Shown piece by piece: positions 13,633 to 26,230 of a stretch of DNA of 64,000 nt. The translations under genes and the position numbers were made by a program. The stretch spans positions 25,377,722 through 25,441,721 of the forward strand of contig CM050654.1 of assembly GCA_027574665.1 (NCBI GenBank). Direction: 5' to 3'. The notes under the pieces were generated by a model. That model did not search any database and had not been told where the DNA came from. It worked only from the letters and a program-made list of their open reading frames with translations. Origin of the DNA: Rhynochetos jubatus. Lineage: Eukaryota; Chordata; Aves; Eurypygiformes; Rhynochetidae. How positions within the stretch are numbered: position 1 is the stretch's first letter; every line of letters begins with the position of its first letter.

Positions 13633-16600
13633 TTTAATTTTGTTTAGTGACAGATTTGGCATTGTTTTAATTGATTGTTAAGACTAAATTGTGTGCATTT
13701 GAAATTAGACCTGTATTTTCCAGGTGGAGCTTTAACCTGCTCCAATTTAATATCATATAGCAAAATCCAGCCTTCCAAAGGCATGCCCATTTTATGGTCA
13801 TGATTAACTCTTTTTTTATTCTTTACTGTAGCACCTGCCAGGGGTTGAGAGTTGCAAGGAATGTTCTAATCTGTGATTAAATGTCTTGTTGCTTCTCATT
13901 CTTCTTTCCTTTTTGATTACAGTTTCAAAAAAACCACTGCTCCAAAACTTTGCAAGGGGACAGTGTGAATACTTGGTTTTTGGGGAAATGCACTTATTGT
14001 AAATGACAATCATTCTCTGTATTGAAGCTGTTATGCCACTGTGCAAATGCACAGAAATTGGTTATCTCTCTATGCATCAAGGCTGAGTCACACACGAGAC
14101 TAGCTAGTTCCACAGGATTGTCCCTTGACAACATGTACAGGGCGCATTTACAAATTAAATCCTTTATCATTCTAGACCTTTTCTTAAATATTTTTAGCTT
14201 ATGCAACAACATCTGGTTTAAAACAGGAAACAGGCGTATAGCTAAATGACTTTTGCACATAAATATTTAAGACTCTATATACTGAAATGTGACACCACAA
14301 GTTATCACTTCCCGGTATCCAGCCTCTTATGCTCAGTTTTATTTTTGCAGATATAAAATATCACAGAGACATGATAAGTCCTTCTCTGAAAACAAATTAA
14401 GTTCTAATATCACTTTGGAATGCTATAATCTTAAAGCAGTATTTCTGATTTTATTGAATTCCCCCCTTTTTTTTTTTGAGTGGTTGGGGTTTTTTTTCCC
14501 CAAAGGTAATCTGCCCTGACATTTGCTTAAAAGTTTGACCTAGTGTGCTCCCTCTTCAGCCAGTGGGAGCTTTGCTGTAGATTTCAGCTGATAATGTGTA
14601 TTACAAGAATGTGTAATACGAATAATGTAAACTCTCTTCTTTCATGGGATAGCTACAAGCTTTAAGAGATACATTAAGCAAAAGGCATAGTTATGTTATT
14701 CTGGAATTCAGTGTTGGGGAGGAAGAGTTAGGGCATATAAATAAATGATCAGGCTGGTGACTGACATATGTTTAGTACATGAATGCTTTTCTTTAATGTA
14801 TTTTCTTGGTTGAGCATCCTTATCCAATGCTTATATTGGTCTTCTTCAGAATATGAACCATATAGACCTGCTGTTCTATTTACTTTCCCTCTGGCTGGCC
14901 TATTTGAGCTAAACAACCTGGGATGTTCTACTAGCTTTTCACTGGTTTTAAATGGACATCTGTCTTATTCAGAACTTTGCAGTGGGTCACAATAGGCATG
15001 GTAGAAGCCCGTTTGAGACCATGCAAAATCTTCTAGATGTCTGGGCCTCCCAGACTGGTTCCTCCAGACTGGCATGTCTTAAGACATCATCGGGTAATCA
15101 ATTCTGGTTAATCTTAATGAAGGTTTTAGTGATAATGAATAATTTCATGGCTAATAAGAACTTCAATTTGTACTTGCTCAGCACAGGAGCGATTTTGAGT
15201 ATTACATTTGAGATACGTAAGGAGATATAGGCCTGCCACTGAAGTATTCCTAAGACACAGGTATAGCTCAGGTAAGAAAATGGTTGAGAACAGTTGTCCA
15301 CAAAGTGAGTGGGCTGCTTGAAAGGAAGCAAAATGAGAGGAGAGCTACGGACAGTGCAAAGGAGGTTGTGTGCACAGTATGTCTGAGGCTAAGAGCAGTG
15401 GAGGGGGCAACAAGCAACAGTGAAGAGTAAGCTCTGACATAGTAGGGCTCTCAGATATGAGTAGCTTTACCAGATCTAGGAGAGATGGAAGTTGTGTAAA
15501 AATTCATTTCTCTTTTCTCCAAAGGTGAAAGTCATGGTCAGAAAACAGAGTCAGAGAGAGCACTAGAGGATCGTGTGGTCAGAAAGGAGGACTCTGACGA
15601 CAGTTTTGTCCAATTCCAGAAAGTTTTACAGCCCTGTCAACTTGCATTTTTAGTTTTGGGTAGTTTAGGCACATAGGTACATTTTTTAGGAATAATATTT
15701 CCTTTATGCTGTTTGTAAAGAGTAACACACATAATCTAGGGAATGTATGTTCTTAGCTTTGTACATCTAGGTTCATTGATAACAGCAAGTAGAAGTGGAC
15801 GTGCAAGGTTACAAAATAGGGTCTAGGTATTCTAATATTCTGATAAAATATTCCATTAGATTTACATGTAGAATTTACTGTGCATTTTTATTGACAATGA
15901 TAGCCTTACTCTGAACAATGGTATCATTTTATCATATTGGTTTCAGCTGTAAGGAGGTCTGAAAAGTTTACAATGCCCTAATTTTTTTCTTATCAAAAGC
16001 CAGTGTTAACTGTGATCACATTGATTTGATTCTTAGCATGGCATAGCTTTGACCCAAATTTTGGAAATAAATAATAATTTCTATGAAAATTAGCACTGAA
16101 AAAATGAAATATTTTCAATATGTTCAATGTTTCTTATTTAGCCCAAACTTGCACTGAAGTAAAAAATGACCAACTGAGCTTATCTGTGATGGAAAAACAC
16201 CCTCTGGATGCATGAATCATTAAGTAGAATATTTTAAAATTCTATTTCTCTTTATCCCGAAGGGGAACTTGTATTTCCAGCAACTGTAGAGAAGAAAGAA
16301 GTCAGTGTCGCGACTAATTGTTTTATACCTTTCCACTAAATTTCAGCAGATTTCAGCTTGAACACTGCCCTTTTTTGCTCCACACTGGTCAGATGATAAG
16401 GATTAATTTGCTGTGACCTATTTGTTTTGACCTTACTATGACCTTTAAGCTTTTTTGTTCCTTTCCCTGACACTGTCTGTCATCTACCTTGGGCAGCCAA
16501 GTACAACTTCAAAGCAGTGTTCTGTAGGATACTTAGTTTTATAGCATAGTCATTCATCCCAGCACATAAAACATCATTTGCCTATAAACATTGTCCATGA

Positions 16601-17388
16601 AAATAGGAGTAAAATGGGCCTGTTTTAAGCTTCCCAGGTTATATCTCTGGGTGAATGTTCCAAAAGGAATAAAAGAGGTGGCACACACTCTTTCAACCAT
16701 TTAAGTCTGTTATTTAATTTAATTCCTGCAGGAATATTAGCAGAAGAATCTCTGTATATATGATATAAAAATGTCCATTGTGTTGTGTTTCAACAGAGTG
16801 GACTTCATGAAGTTTCTATTGTATTTAAAGCCATTTTACTGCTAAGTTTTCACACTTCTGTTGGAATGTTTTAATCCATCTCTGGTTATTACATATGAAC
16901 CAGAGGTATCCAACCTGTAGAGTTCACATCTGGCTTGGGTACTTATATGTATTCCAGATTTGTTTTGACGCGTAATTTTTCCCCCTCTCATCTCTAATGA
17001 TCCCACATGCACTTTATAGGGCTGCTCTGACCACTCTGCTTGCACATATTAATTGTAGCTGGAACTGAGTGTTTTCCAGAGGGTACCATTTGACATGATA
17101 ATTTTTCTTTCCTTTCACCATGGCAGGTGACAGTTAGTTCTAACTTCCGCAAGCTCCGTTTCTTGCTGTTCAAGAGGAGCAGGAATGAGAACTTCATGTT
17201 TCTAGTGACGTAGACTCCTGTCTTTCCAGTGAGATGCAGTACTCTATAACTTCCCAAACTGTTGATCTTACAAGTGTAATGTTGTATGCACAGGACAGCT
17301 ATTTTGTAAGAATATCGACACAATGGCAGTGTTCTAGAAGCTAAATGTCTTACTTTGCTCTAGGTTTCTATACCAAAATCACGATGAT
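13633..17388. other. Non-coding stretch with one simple-sequence tract
   Basis: Nothing gene-like was recognised. Frames of 64-109 codons occur on both strands (for example 16,994-17,323 minus, 109 codons) without domains. 14,461-14,501 is a low-complexity switch of C6, T11, then GGGG-T8-CCCC. Confidence 0.5.
14461..14501. repeat. Low-complexity C/T and G/T tract
   Basis: C6 followed by T11 at 14,461-14,477, then a short spacer and ggggttttttttcccc ending at 14,501. This is simple sequence with no further structure seen. Confidence 0.8.
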
Positions 17389-17443
17389 ACAATACAATAC
17401 AACAACTCTTGCTAATAGTATCTTTACTATTGCTAATAGTATC
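17389..17443. repeat. Short tandem duplication, 21-bp period, beside CAATA repeats
   Basis: Three CAATA-like units at 17,389-17,403 are followed by two exact copies of ttgctaatagtatc at 17,409-17,422 and 17,430-17,443, a period of 21 bases. It looks like local replication slippage. Confidence 0.75.
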
Positions 17444-17620
17444 GTTACATACACATGTAACGTATGCCCACATGCTCCCTCATACAATCTCTTATAATAA
17501 ACCTTTATCAACTTGTTTTATTCATCTCTCTATTGAGCTATAGATTAGAGGCCTTTTTACTCTGAAATTCATATTTGTTTCACAAGGAGTTCTGGCTGTA
17601 CCAGGAATATAGGAACATCT

Positions 17621-17700
17621 TCTTAGGTCCCAGTGCAGCAGAACATTTAAGCATATGCTTAGTAGTAAGCACATGTTTTAAGTTCCAGGAAAGTAAGAAT
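17621..17700 (+). repeat. Old interspersed repeat scrap ('agcacttaagcatgtgctta' type)
   Basis: The order cagtgcagcagaacatttaagcatatgctta...taagcacatg resembles a remembered, very old amniote repeat whose copies read like gatccagcaaagcacttaagcatgtgctta...taagcacatg and are internally palindromic. I cannot name the family with confidence. About 80 bases can be followed. Confidence 0.4.
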
Positions 17701-17814
17701 CTAATCATGTGCTGAATCTGAGCCAGAAAATACAGCACAAGGCATGTGTAAGTAAGTGCAAACAGTTTGCTCAGGTTTTAGGGGTATGTTGAATTTTTTT
17801 ATTTTTTTTTAATC

Positions 17815-18060
17815 GGGAAATGCCGTATAAACAGAGCCAGACTAAGTTTTGGGCATGGATAATCAGAACAATCTGCAACGGCTTCCCGTCTGTGGCTAAT
17901 GGGATGTTTCTCCAAGCTTTGTCACCATGGCAAATACTTTTTAATACACAAACATTTGCTGCATTGAAAATCCACCCACTCTTGTTGAAAGATGGCCAGG
18001 TTTTGTAAAATTGCATTCCAGCTACCCTGCTGATTTTTAAGATAAGCCCTTTCAGTTAAC
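17815..18060. promoter_or_regulatory. Candidate conserved noncoding element with RFX-like X-box
   Basis: About 245 bp of complex sequence, open in overlapping frames on both strands (62 codons plus, 81 codons minus) yet resembling no protein. Near its middle GTCACC-AT-GGCAAA (17,921-17,934) is a near-palindromic X-box; the RFX consensus is GTNRCC, 0-3 bases, RGYAAC, so 11 of 12 half-site bases fit. X-boxes are bound by RFX factors, often at cilium and neural genes. The call as an enhancer is inference: composition alone cannot show conservation. Confidence 0.3.
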
Positions 18061-18120
18061 ATTCCATGTGTCTAACAAAAGATGTGTGAAAAGCACAGTT
18101 TATAAGAACACACATGGAAT
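18061..18120. repeat. Inverted repeat, 11-bp arms
   Basis: attccatgtgt (18,061-18,071) and acacatggaat (18,110-18,120) are perfect reverse complements separated by 38 bases. It directly follows the candidate regulatory element. No target duplications or longer terminal repeats support a transposon. Confidence 0.7.
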
Positions 18121-21100
18121 CCTTACAGTTTCACTGTTCTCTGCTTTAATGAGAAATGAAGTTAAAAAGTCTTCTCATATGTACATGCATGCAAGCATGC
18201 GAACACAGTTTTATTCACTGGTTTTTCTTTTCCTTTCCTTCCCAGCCCTCAAAGGGACAAGCCAGTAACTCCATGCCAAGTTTCCATCTAAACTTGACTT
18301 CCCAGTTCTGGCAGGCATTCTGTGAACATCTCGCGTATTAATGAGAGATTAGTCTTTGAGGTTTCTTAGTCTTCAGTGAGCGAGATGCACATACTAGGTA
18401 AAGAGGTGTCTATTTAGTTATTTAAAATACTTGCTCTTAACTTTTCTTCTTGCTTATAAATGGACATACAGTAGAATAATAAATATCTGTGATATATTCT
18501 TAAGCACAACACAAATTATGTAAAATCTAGACATTTTCCCTTCCACTACGGCTCTAAGAAGAATGGTCTGTCCAGCTTTCATTTTCATTGCCATATGGGT
18601 GTTTAATACCAGTAGGAACAGTCCAAACACATGAAATAGTTGCATTTGAGAAGAGACTTCAGGCCACATTTGAGGGAAGATATGAGCTATAGCCGTCCCA
18701 AGGAAAGGACAACTTGCATTTTGGCAACTTGTGCTAAGTTTTGCAAGCATTTAACTTGGTTAAAAAAAGGAAAAAAAAAAAAAAACCAAAAAAAAGAAAA
18801 AATAAGGGAGGAACAGGGAAGAGGCAACAGGGAAGAGGGAAAGGAATCAAATGACATTCCACTAACTCAGAACCATAAATACACATAGCATTTTCTTCTT
18901 CAGGTCTACACAGGGAATACTTTTCCAAAGTTGTCTTTTTAAAAATTCTTTAGCTAACTGTAATCCTTTTATGCTTTTTAACAAAATCCCTCAGCAGTTT
19001 CTTGCTGTATATTTATTATTCTGCCCTTTTACTTCAGATCTGACTAAAGGGTAAGCCTCCCTTAATTTTATCTTGCAAAACACAGGAGGTAATCTGGTGC
19101 AGGTCTATTCACATTCAAATACTTCATACTTCCTTCACAATTAAAAAAAAATTTAATAAGGCATTACTGGCACGTAGAAGGTACTGATCCTTACATGGTA
19201 AGCTTCTCCAAATTTCCACAAAAATACTTCTGTAAAATTCCTGGAAAATCTCTGTGTGAATATGAAGGTAAATCCACACAGTCCTTGGATATGGTACTTG
19301 TTGTTATCTTCATCCTTCAGAAGTATGATCAGAAATTAACAGAAAAGATAATAAATTGCTCTACTCACCCTATAAGGCCACTCCATGAGCTCATACTATG
19401 TAGGAAATAGAACTTGGAAGCCTGACACCCAGTTTTTGGGACTAATGTAATTTAAACTTTTATAGGAAGCATGGTGTTACGTTTTCAAAACTGTTGTAGA
19501 GTTTTGGACCCATTGGTTTGAGATTTATATTCACTGAAAGGAAAAGAAATCAAAATTTCCCTTGAAAATGGGGATGTATTTATAACTAACAACATGTTCT
19601 CAAATTTTGCCTGACTAAAAGCAGACATGGTCCAGAAGTGATTTTAAAAGACTATTTTTTTCTACATTGGATGGTTGTACTACAAAGTATTTTTAGTAAA
19701 CTTACATTTCCAACAGCTGAGCCTGCTTTGGAAGCATCCTATATTTTACAAGCATGGGAGAGGGACATTTGTTCATTAAACAAATATTTTCCCCTGGGTG
19801 TGCTACTTCTTCTCACATGCCAGCTAACGTGTGCCCCTCATGCCATAGGACCCCTACTTATTCTTCTGGGATTTCTGGCGGCCCATTCATTGCCAGATTT
19901 GCTTCTACCAATAAAGTAAAGTACCTTGAATGGAGTTAAGATTCTCGCTAAACTTGGTGGGTTTGGGATGAAAAGTGGGAAAAGATTCTTGCTTTCTCAT
20001 GTGCACACAAATGAAGTAGGAACAGGTATAACCCCTCCCCTGGATTCAATTTTAGCCAAAATTTTAGTGTCAGAAAAGATTTTGCATGAAATACTATTTC
20101 TTTTTGGAAAGAAGTTGATGCTTTAAATAAGGTAATTTACAATATACTGAACTGATGACTTTACAGGTCATGTATGAATTTATGCATATAGCCTAGCTCT
20201 CTTAAGGTAGACTGCAACGTGTCTGTGTATTAGCTAGATGCTGGCAGGCTGGCTCCTGTGGCTAAATTCTGTATTAAAGCTTGTGAGAAGTTTACTTTCC
20301 CAGTTCAGGATGGAGAATTCTTCCAAGAGAAAGACTATAAAAGTGTAACAGGAAGCAAGTCAGTGTAAAATATCGAAGTCTTCTAAAATATTTAAATAAC
20401 ATTAGCACTGTGCTGAAATACTCATTTCCTAATTGCGTAGCACACAAAATCTTGGTCTTGCTAAGGCCTCCAATAAATTGAAAGCAGACTAAAACAAGCT
20501 TTCATACAAGAAACATCTGGTTATTTAAGTTTCCTTCTTTTAATACTAATTTTAACAACTCCCAAACGTGGATAGAAATACTACCTTATACTTTTGTTTA
20601 AAGTTCATTTCCTGTCCCTGGGATATTTGCTGACCTTTTAATGCTGGCCATTTTGCTTTCCACTTTCTTATTCCTATTCTCATTGACTTCATTCCATTCT
20701 TGACCTCTCTTCCCCTCAAGAAAATTAAATGCAGTCCAAAACATGTTGGACACCAATTAGTTTTACAGCTCGTCTTACCTCCCCTCCTACTGCATTCTTC
20801 AGTTCATTGAGTCCACTCCACTTTTATACTTTTAGTCTTCACAAAACTTATAGCCTCACTGCAAAATAAACACCGCTGGCACGAAATGAAAGCCTTTTTC
20901 TCTGCTGTTTTCCTCCTGCTAACCAATATCAACAAAAAGTGATCGCTAGAAAGACAAGGAAAAATATGACTAGCTTCTACCTCTGCCTTTTGAAAAAAAA
21001 GCTTTCTTCCTTTTCTTGTAGTTGTAATATGACAGAGGTTTCTGGCACTTATTCACAATAAATCTTGACTAAACAAAAAGTAAGAATAAACCTTTTTCTA

Positions 21101-21364
21101 TACTGTAATTTATTTGTTTATCTTTTAATTGTTGAGGTGTTGGAACAAGAGAACATATTTTTATTTGTTATGAGCAAGCATATTCTCTCTTGTAATTTAA
21201 AAGCATATAATAAAATATAAACATATAAAATGTAAACATAAATTACAATCCTACTTCTACTTAAAGTTGTTATTTAAAATTAGGCATATTTTGCACTCTT
21301 ACCCTGGTACAAATCTGCTGTTTCAGTGAGGATATCAGTAGGATCTTGCCTAATAAATCTTTTG
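18121..21364. other. Non-coding stretch
   Basis: No gene or interspersed repeat recognised apart from the purine-rich tract listed separately. The longest frames are 98 codons (18,454-18,750 minus) and 93 codons (19,638-19,919 plus). Both lack domain signs; their hydrophobic runs follow from T-rich composition. Confidence 0.5.
18762..18846 (+). repeat. Purine-rich tract with 14-bp tandem duplication
   Basis: An 85-base run, almost all A and G on the plus strand, begins with long A tracts and ends with two exact copies of aacagggaagagg at 18,812-18,824 and 18,826-18,838. It is probably simple-sequence expansion. Confidence 0.8.
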
Positions 21365-21620
21365 TTACTGGCCTAACCCCTGATTCAGCAAGGCACTTGC
21401 TGAGTACATATATGGCAAGGTTCAGAACATTGCTGGTTGGATGGCAACTTCTCCACTCTTGACATATGTTCTGAAGTAGAAGATAGGCGTTTATTTAAGT
21501 ATGCTTCTGAAGTACACTTAGGGACAATATGGTTGTTAGGCAAAAAATTGTAGACAAAATTTGATTTTGTTTTTTTATATGCGCTAGCCATCAAAATTTT
21601 CCGTTGACTTCAGTATTGCA
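21365..21620 (+). repeat. Possible old interspersed repeat remnant
   Basis: cccctgattcagcaaggcacttgctgagtac at 21,377-21,407 resembles the start of the same old amniote repeat suggested at 17,621-17,700, and ccgttgacttcagt at 21,601-21,614 resembles the 'ccattgacttcagtgg' block found in such relics. The sequence between them is degraded. The family name is unknown to me and the link between the two blocks is inference. Confidence 0.35.
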
Positions 21621-21639
21621 AGACTGGACATGAAGCATT

Positions 21640-24600
21640 TGTACGTGTGAAGTGCCTCATATTTTTAGGGGTATATTTTATGCTATGTTATGTTATGGAG
21701 ATGTTTATAAATATGTATCATCCATATCTATATATGTACAATAACATTTCTGCTCAGAAATAGCAAGAGCTTTTTTTAAATCACTCTTCTTAATGATACT
21801 TGAGAACAGTCCTGCATCAGAGCTTATATCTAGACTAAAGCAACCTGCTTTTTAGGAAGAAAAACATTATATAACTGCCAATGGTTGTTGTTCTTAAAAC
21901 TCCTGGTTAAGCTGAAGAAGTTAATGATATGCACTTTAAAGTTTTTATTAATTTATGACTATGTGACATTCAGTTGCTTGAATTGATCTGAAGAGTGTGA
22001 GTAAAAACAAGAGTCCCCTCGTCTCTCTTAAAGAATCATCCTTCCTTTGGCTGTAAATAAATCTTATCACCATGAGCCAGAGAACACAGCTTTTATTGAT
22101 TTATTTTTCTTTTTTAGCCATCTTGTAATGTCTAAACACTCATATCTAAGCCATAGATTATTCAGAAACTTTCCGTATTGTTCGCAGTGCAAACTTTTCT
22201 TTGTCCACACTTGCAAGAACATTTTATGGCTCTCCAAACTAGATATTAGATCAGTATGTTTCTGTTTGATATAATCTTTACAACATAAAAAAACCCTACT
22301 GAAGCAGAAGTGGTCTCTATGTAGTAGTGCTTCCAGTTTTAGGGATATTTTATTTTGCTTTCAGCATTAATGCTATTAGTGTCAAACTAAGAACTGTAAC
22401 TCACATGATTTTGTAACTCTGCCTTTCAACCTCATATGCAAAGTATCAGTTTCATGGGTGAACCCTGACTATGCTTTAGAAAAAACTTTAAATATATGGT
22501 TCTTTCCTTTAACCAGATTTTGCCCTGACAAACTGATAAGCATTAGGTACTGATGGTATATATTTCTGATAGAGACTACTTCTGTTTTTGTTTCTTATTG
22601 TTCTAACTTCATGTAAGGCACTATTTTGACTTCATTGTTTCCACATTCTACCTATCCTGGTAGATTAAGGAGAAATCTAACTGAAATTCATATTAACGGT
22701 TAGATATCTGAAACTGGGAAGATAAATATTGTAATTATATGCATAAAGCAAAAAGAATAATAAATATTAAGAAAAATCTCACTTTCAGTGTGACATGGCA
22801 TAGTCTTCTCTCTTGGAAAAACCCTCTGTTTTTGGCTATATATTGCAGGAGTTTCTTCACTGTCAATATGCTGATTTGTGATACCTGTTCTGCTCACACA
22901 CTGTTAGGCAAAATGAAATCTTTTAATCAGATGCGAGATACAAAGGAAAAATGAAGTGGCAAGAATTATGCACAGAGAAGGAAGAACATGCCTCAAGAAA
23001 GTGTTGGTATACTACATGCAAATGTTATTTACCTTTGGGGCATACAGATGGTTATAACCTTATTAACACTCACTGTGATCCTAACAGCACTTCTGTACTT
23101 TTGAATATAGAATTAATTTGACATAGATAACTGTACTCATGTCCTACCTGAGGGTTATAACCACTTTTCTTTCTAAAAGCTTTCTAAGTCCTCCTACTAT
23201 TGTGTAGAGGCTTATGGTGACTCACGATTCTACCTAGGCACATGTGCTTCTCAGGATGTTCTTCAGATTCCTCCAAAATTTGTACTACAGCTGCTCAGTT
23301 TTTGATTGCTCAAGGCAGTGGAGGGTGGAATAACTCAGTAATGCAAAAGAGCAACTAACAGCCAAAAATATGAAAATTAACTTGGGGGAAAATATTGTGT
23401 GCTGAAATTACTGCTGGGTCAGAAGCGTGAGACCCCATGACAAGGAACAGGGCTCAGCCCTATGCTAGACTTAGTGAATGTGCCATATAGCAGGTTCCCT
23501 TTCAGGGTGGCACTGTTAATCCACAATCCAGATAATCCTCTGCTGGTAACTGAGAGCTGATTATATTTGGTGACCTTCTGTACTAGCAGTGCTATTTCCT
23601 GCATCCTGAAATTTAGCTTTCCCACTCTGCCGAAAGTCAGGGGCACATAAATATCTCAGATCAGGCACATGAATGGTAAAGGTTAGATCTGAAAAAAAAG
23701 TTAATACACTGTTCTAGGATAGGAAAGATTTGAATGGACAGCAGACTCTCTGGATTCCTTGTGTTCACAGAGAAAGAAAGAAAAAAAGATGTTTTCAAAA
23801 CTTGGGCTCCCAAAGAATAGTCAGTGATGGCATCAAATTACAAAGTTTAATGAATAGAACAGCATTTCTATACCCTAACAGTGATATCGTGTCATAAATA
23901 CAAAAGATTGTATTCACTGGCTTAGTAAACTCTTTTTGATACGAATAGAAAAAGTGTGGATATAAGAAATGTATAAAAGAATATTTGTAAAGGTTGAACT
24001 CCTCCACTGTAATTTTTGAAGAATATTTTAGGGTAAAAAAATTCAAAGCAACAATTCTATTAGATAGAGCTCAATGAAATAACCATAATTATTCTTTAAA
24101 TATTTTCTATTGAACTCAGGATGTGAAGAATGAAGCTCTTCTTGTGCAATCTCTTTTCATGGTTGGATTTTTGCGTCGATATAGCAGTTAGAATGAAACT
24201 CTCCCCATCTGACTTTGAAAAATTAGGATACATTCAAAAAAAATTAAATGTAGCCTAAGCTTCAGCATGGGTGTTGCAGTCCAAGATTAGCTGCTTATTT
24301 GTACCTAATCTTTATTTTCACAGTAATTTTCTTTTTCTCATTTGAATGGCTTACTTGTCTTACTTTATTTTCCAGATGTTTTACTCTTTCCTTCCACAAT
24401 GCTTTAAATTTTTCTTCTGTCTAGCCTGTCTATGTTACATGAACGATCCATGAATCCAGGGTTCAAAGCTATAGCTGAGCTAATTTAGTCTAATTTAGAA
24501 GTAACAATAGAAAGGGGACAGTTCAGTGGAGGATGTACTTGCATTGCTGGACTACTCTCACATCTTTGCTGCTGCATCTTTCCTGTTCACACAGTGTGTC

Positions 24601-26100
24601 CAAGTTAAAGCTCATGCAGGTCTGGTACCTGAACTGTGATCAGGCTTGGTTCATTCACTTAAGGGCTGGGACTTAAAATTCTCTCCCTGATGGCAGCCTC
24701 CATATATTTGTTCCCATGAGGGGAAAACGATGCCATTCCAACTTCCCTAAGCACTGCTTGTCTTGTGGTTGCAGTGTAATAATGTCCTCATATCCCATAA
24801 TACCCTCACATTATAGAGAGTTACCACTTTTTGTTTTTCATGCCTCACAGTCCTACGGATGATCTTCCTAAGTCGCAGAGCCAAGTTCTGATGAAAAAGA
24901 CAGTAGAATTTAGTCTTCATGTGCTAATACATTTGGAAAAGCAAATAGAACAGGAAAAAAGTATTTTGGAATATGGTTTTTGAGAACCAGAAGTTTCATA
25001 TAGAAGTGTTATCCATCTCACCTGGCTTCCTCCTCAGCAAAGCTAAGAATGTTCTGGCAATATTTTAATTGTTGGAAAATACAGTTCTGTTGAAATCAAA
25101 CTGTTTCACAGGAATGTTTCAATAATAAAAAAAAAAAGTTACCCAAGAAAAACACAAAATATATCTGAAGCCTAGCTCGGTATGTGTGTGAGATTTTAAT
25201 GTCAAACCCAAACTGACAGCATGAGAACGAATGTGTGACCATGCCAGAAACAAATGTTTTCAGAATTTGTTTAAAAATAAATCTTATTATCTTGGCTTGA
25301 AATTAATTTTTGTATATGCCTGACTAACCTGGTGGATAGGAATTTTGCCTAAGAATGTACAACATACTCCCAAATCAGGTGAATTATGTAAAATAAAAAA
25401 TACTTAATTTACTCTCCATACATAAGGACATTTTTAGAAGAAATCTGTGCAGGTATTTTTGCATTTTTCAAAACACCTGTAAAAACAGTGAAGGGGACAT
25501 GCAAGTGACAAATGTTAGCGTGATGCTGCACTGTGCTGCAGAACTAAGGGCTCACACTATTTGGCACTAAAGGTGCTCTGTGACTCCCTACAGTGTTTAT
25601 CACAAACTCCTTAAAAAGCATCCCCACACAATGTTTCTGGTTTCTTCATTTAACTGCTGTTTTAAAAGAGTGCTTAGTCTGATGACATATATCTAATGTT
25701 TTCTTTCAGTAGAGGAGAGGTGGAGTACTACATGTACAAAATAAAATGGATCAGAAAAGTCAGCGATGGTTAAATTTTAGAAGACAGACTTTTAGCTGAT
25801 TGCTAAACTCCTGATTTCTGAAAGATGCTGGAGAAATTCCTTATTCAGTGTTCAGAAAAAGGTATTTGAGATACATTAATAAAGCAACAATTGATTCTGT
25901 GATTGGAAAGGGAAGACATCTGAGTTTGTAATGAGTTCACGGGGTTTAGCAAAAGGAATTCTGAGTGTTAAACCTGAGTTTAACACATAATACATTCGTA
26001 AACTTCGTAGGGATTTATGAGCCATGTGAAGCATGATGTAGCCAACACATTTGATATGTATGCTCTTTAATTTAACCACAGGAACCAAGGGAGATATTCT
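21640..26100. other. Non-coding stretch
   Basis: AT-rich, with no repeat or gene recognised. Frames of 65-83 codons are present on both strands and are typical of chance. An A-rich run lies near 25,127. Confidence 0.55.
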
Positions 26101-26109
26101 GGTCCAGGG

Positions 26110-26230
26110 AACTGAGATTTAGAAGGTTGGGTTTGCTGCTGACTTGCCTTGTGACTATTCAGGTCAATTAGCCTTCACCGTGCTCCCACTTTAACACTCG
26201 TGAACCGGGGATAATGTTGGTTCAGGCTGT
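26110..26230 (+). mobile_element. MIR-like SINE remnant
   Basis: tttgctgctgacttgccttgtgac, the degraded 'gggcaagtcacttaacctctctgtgcctcag' block, and gtgaaccggggataatgttgg follow the MIR order: head-to-core junction, core, then the 'ctgtaaaatggggataataat' block. The part at 26,141-26,215 is the clearest. Flanking sequence is too degraded for target-site duplications to be seen. It is one of the two best SINE relics here, with 11,600-11,700. Confidence 0.7.

Noticed and set aside
20680-20700. 'cattgacttcattcc' as a further old repeat scrap
   Set aside because: It is a single short word without the surrounding blocks.
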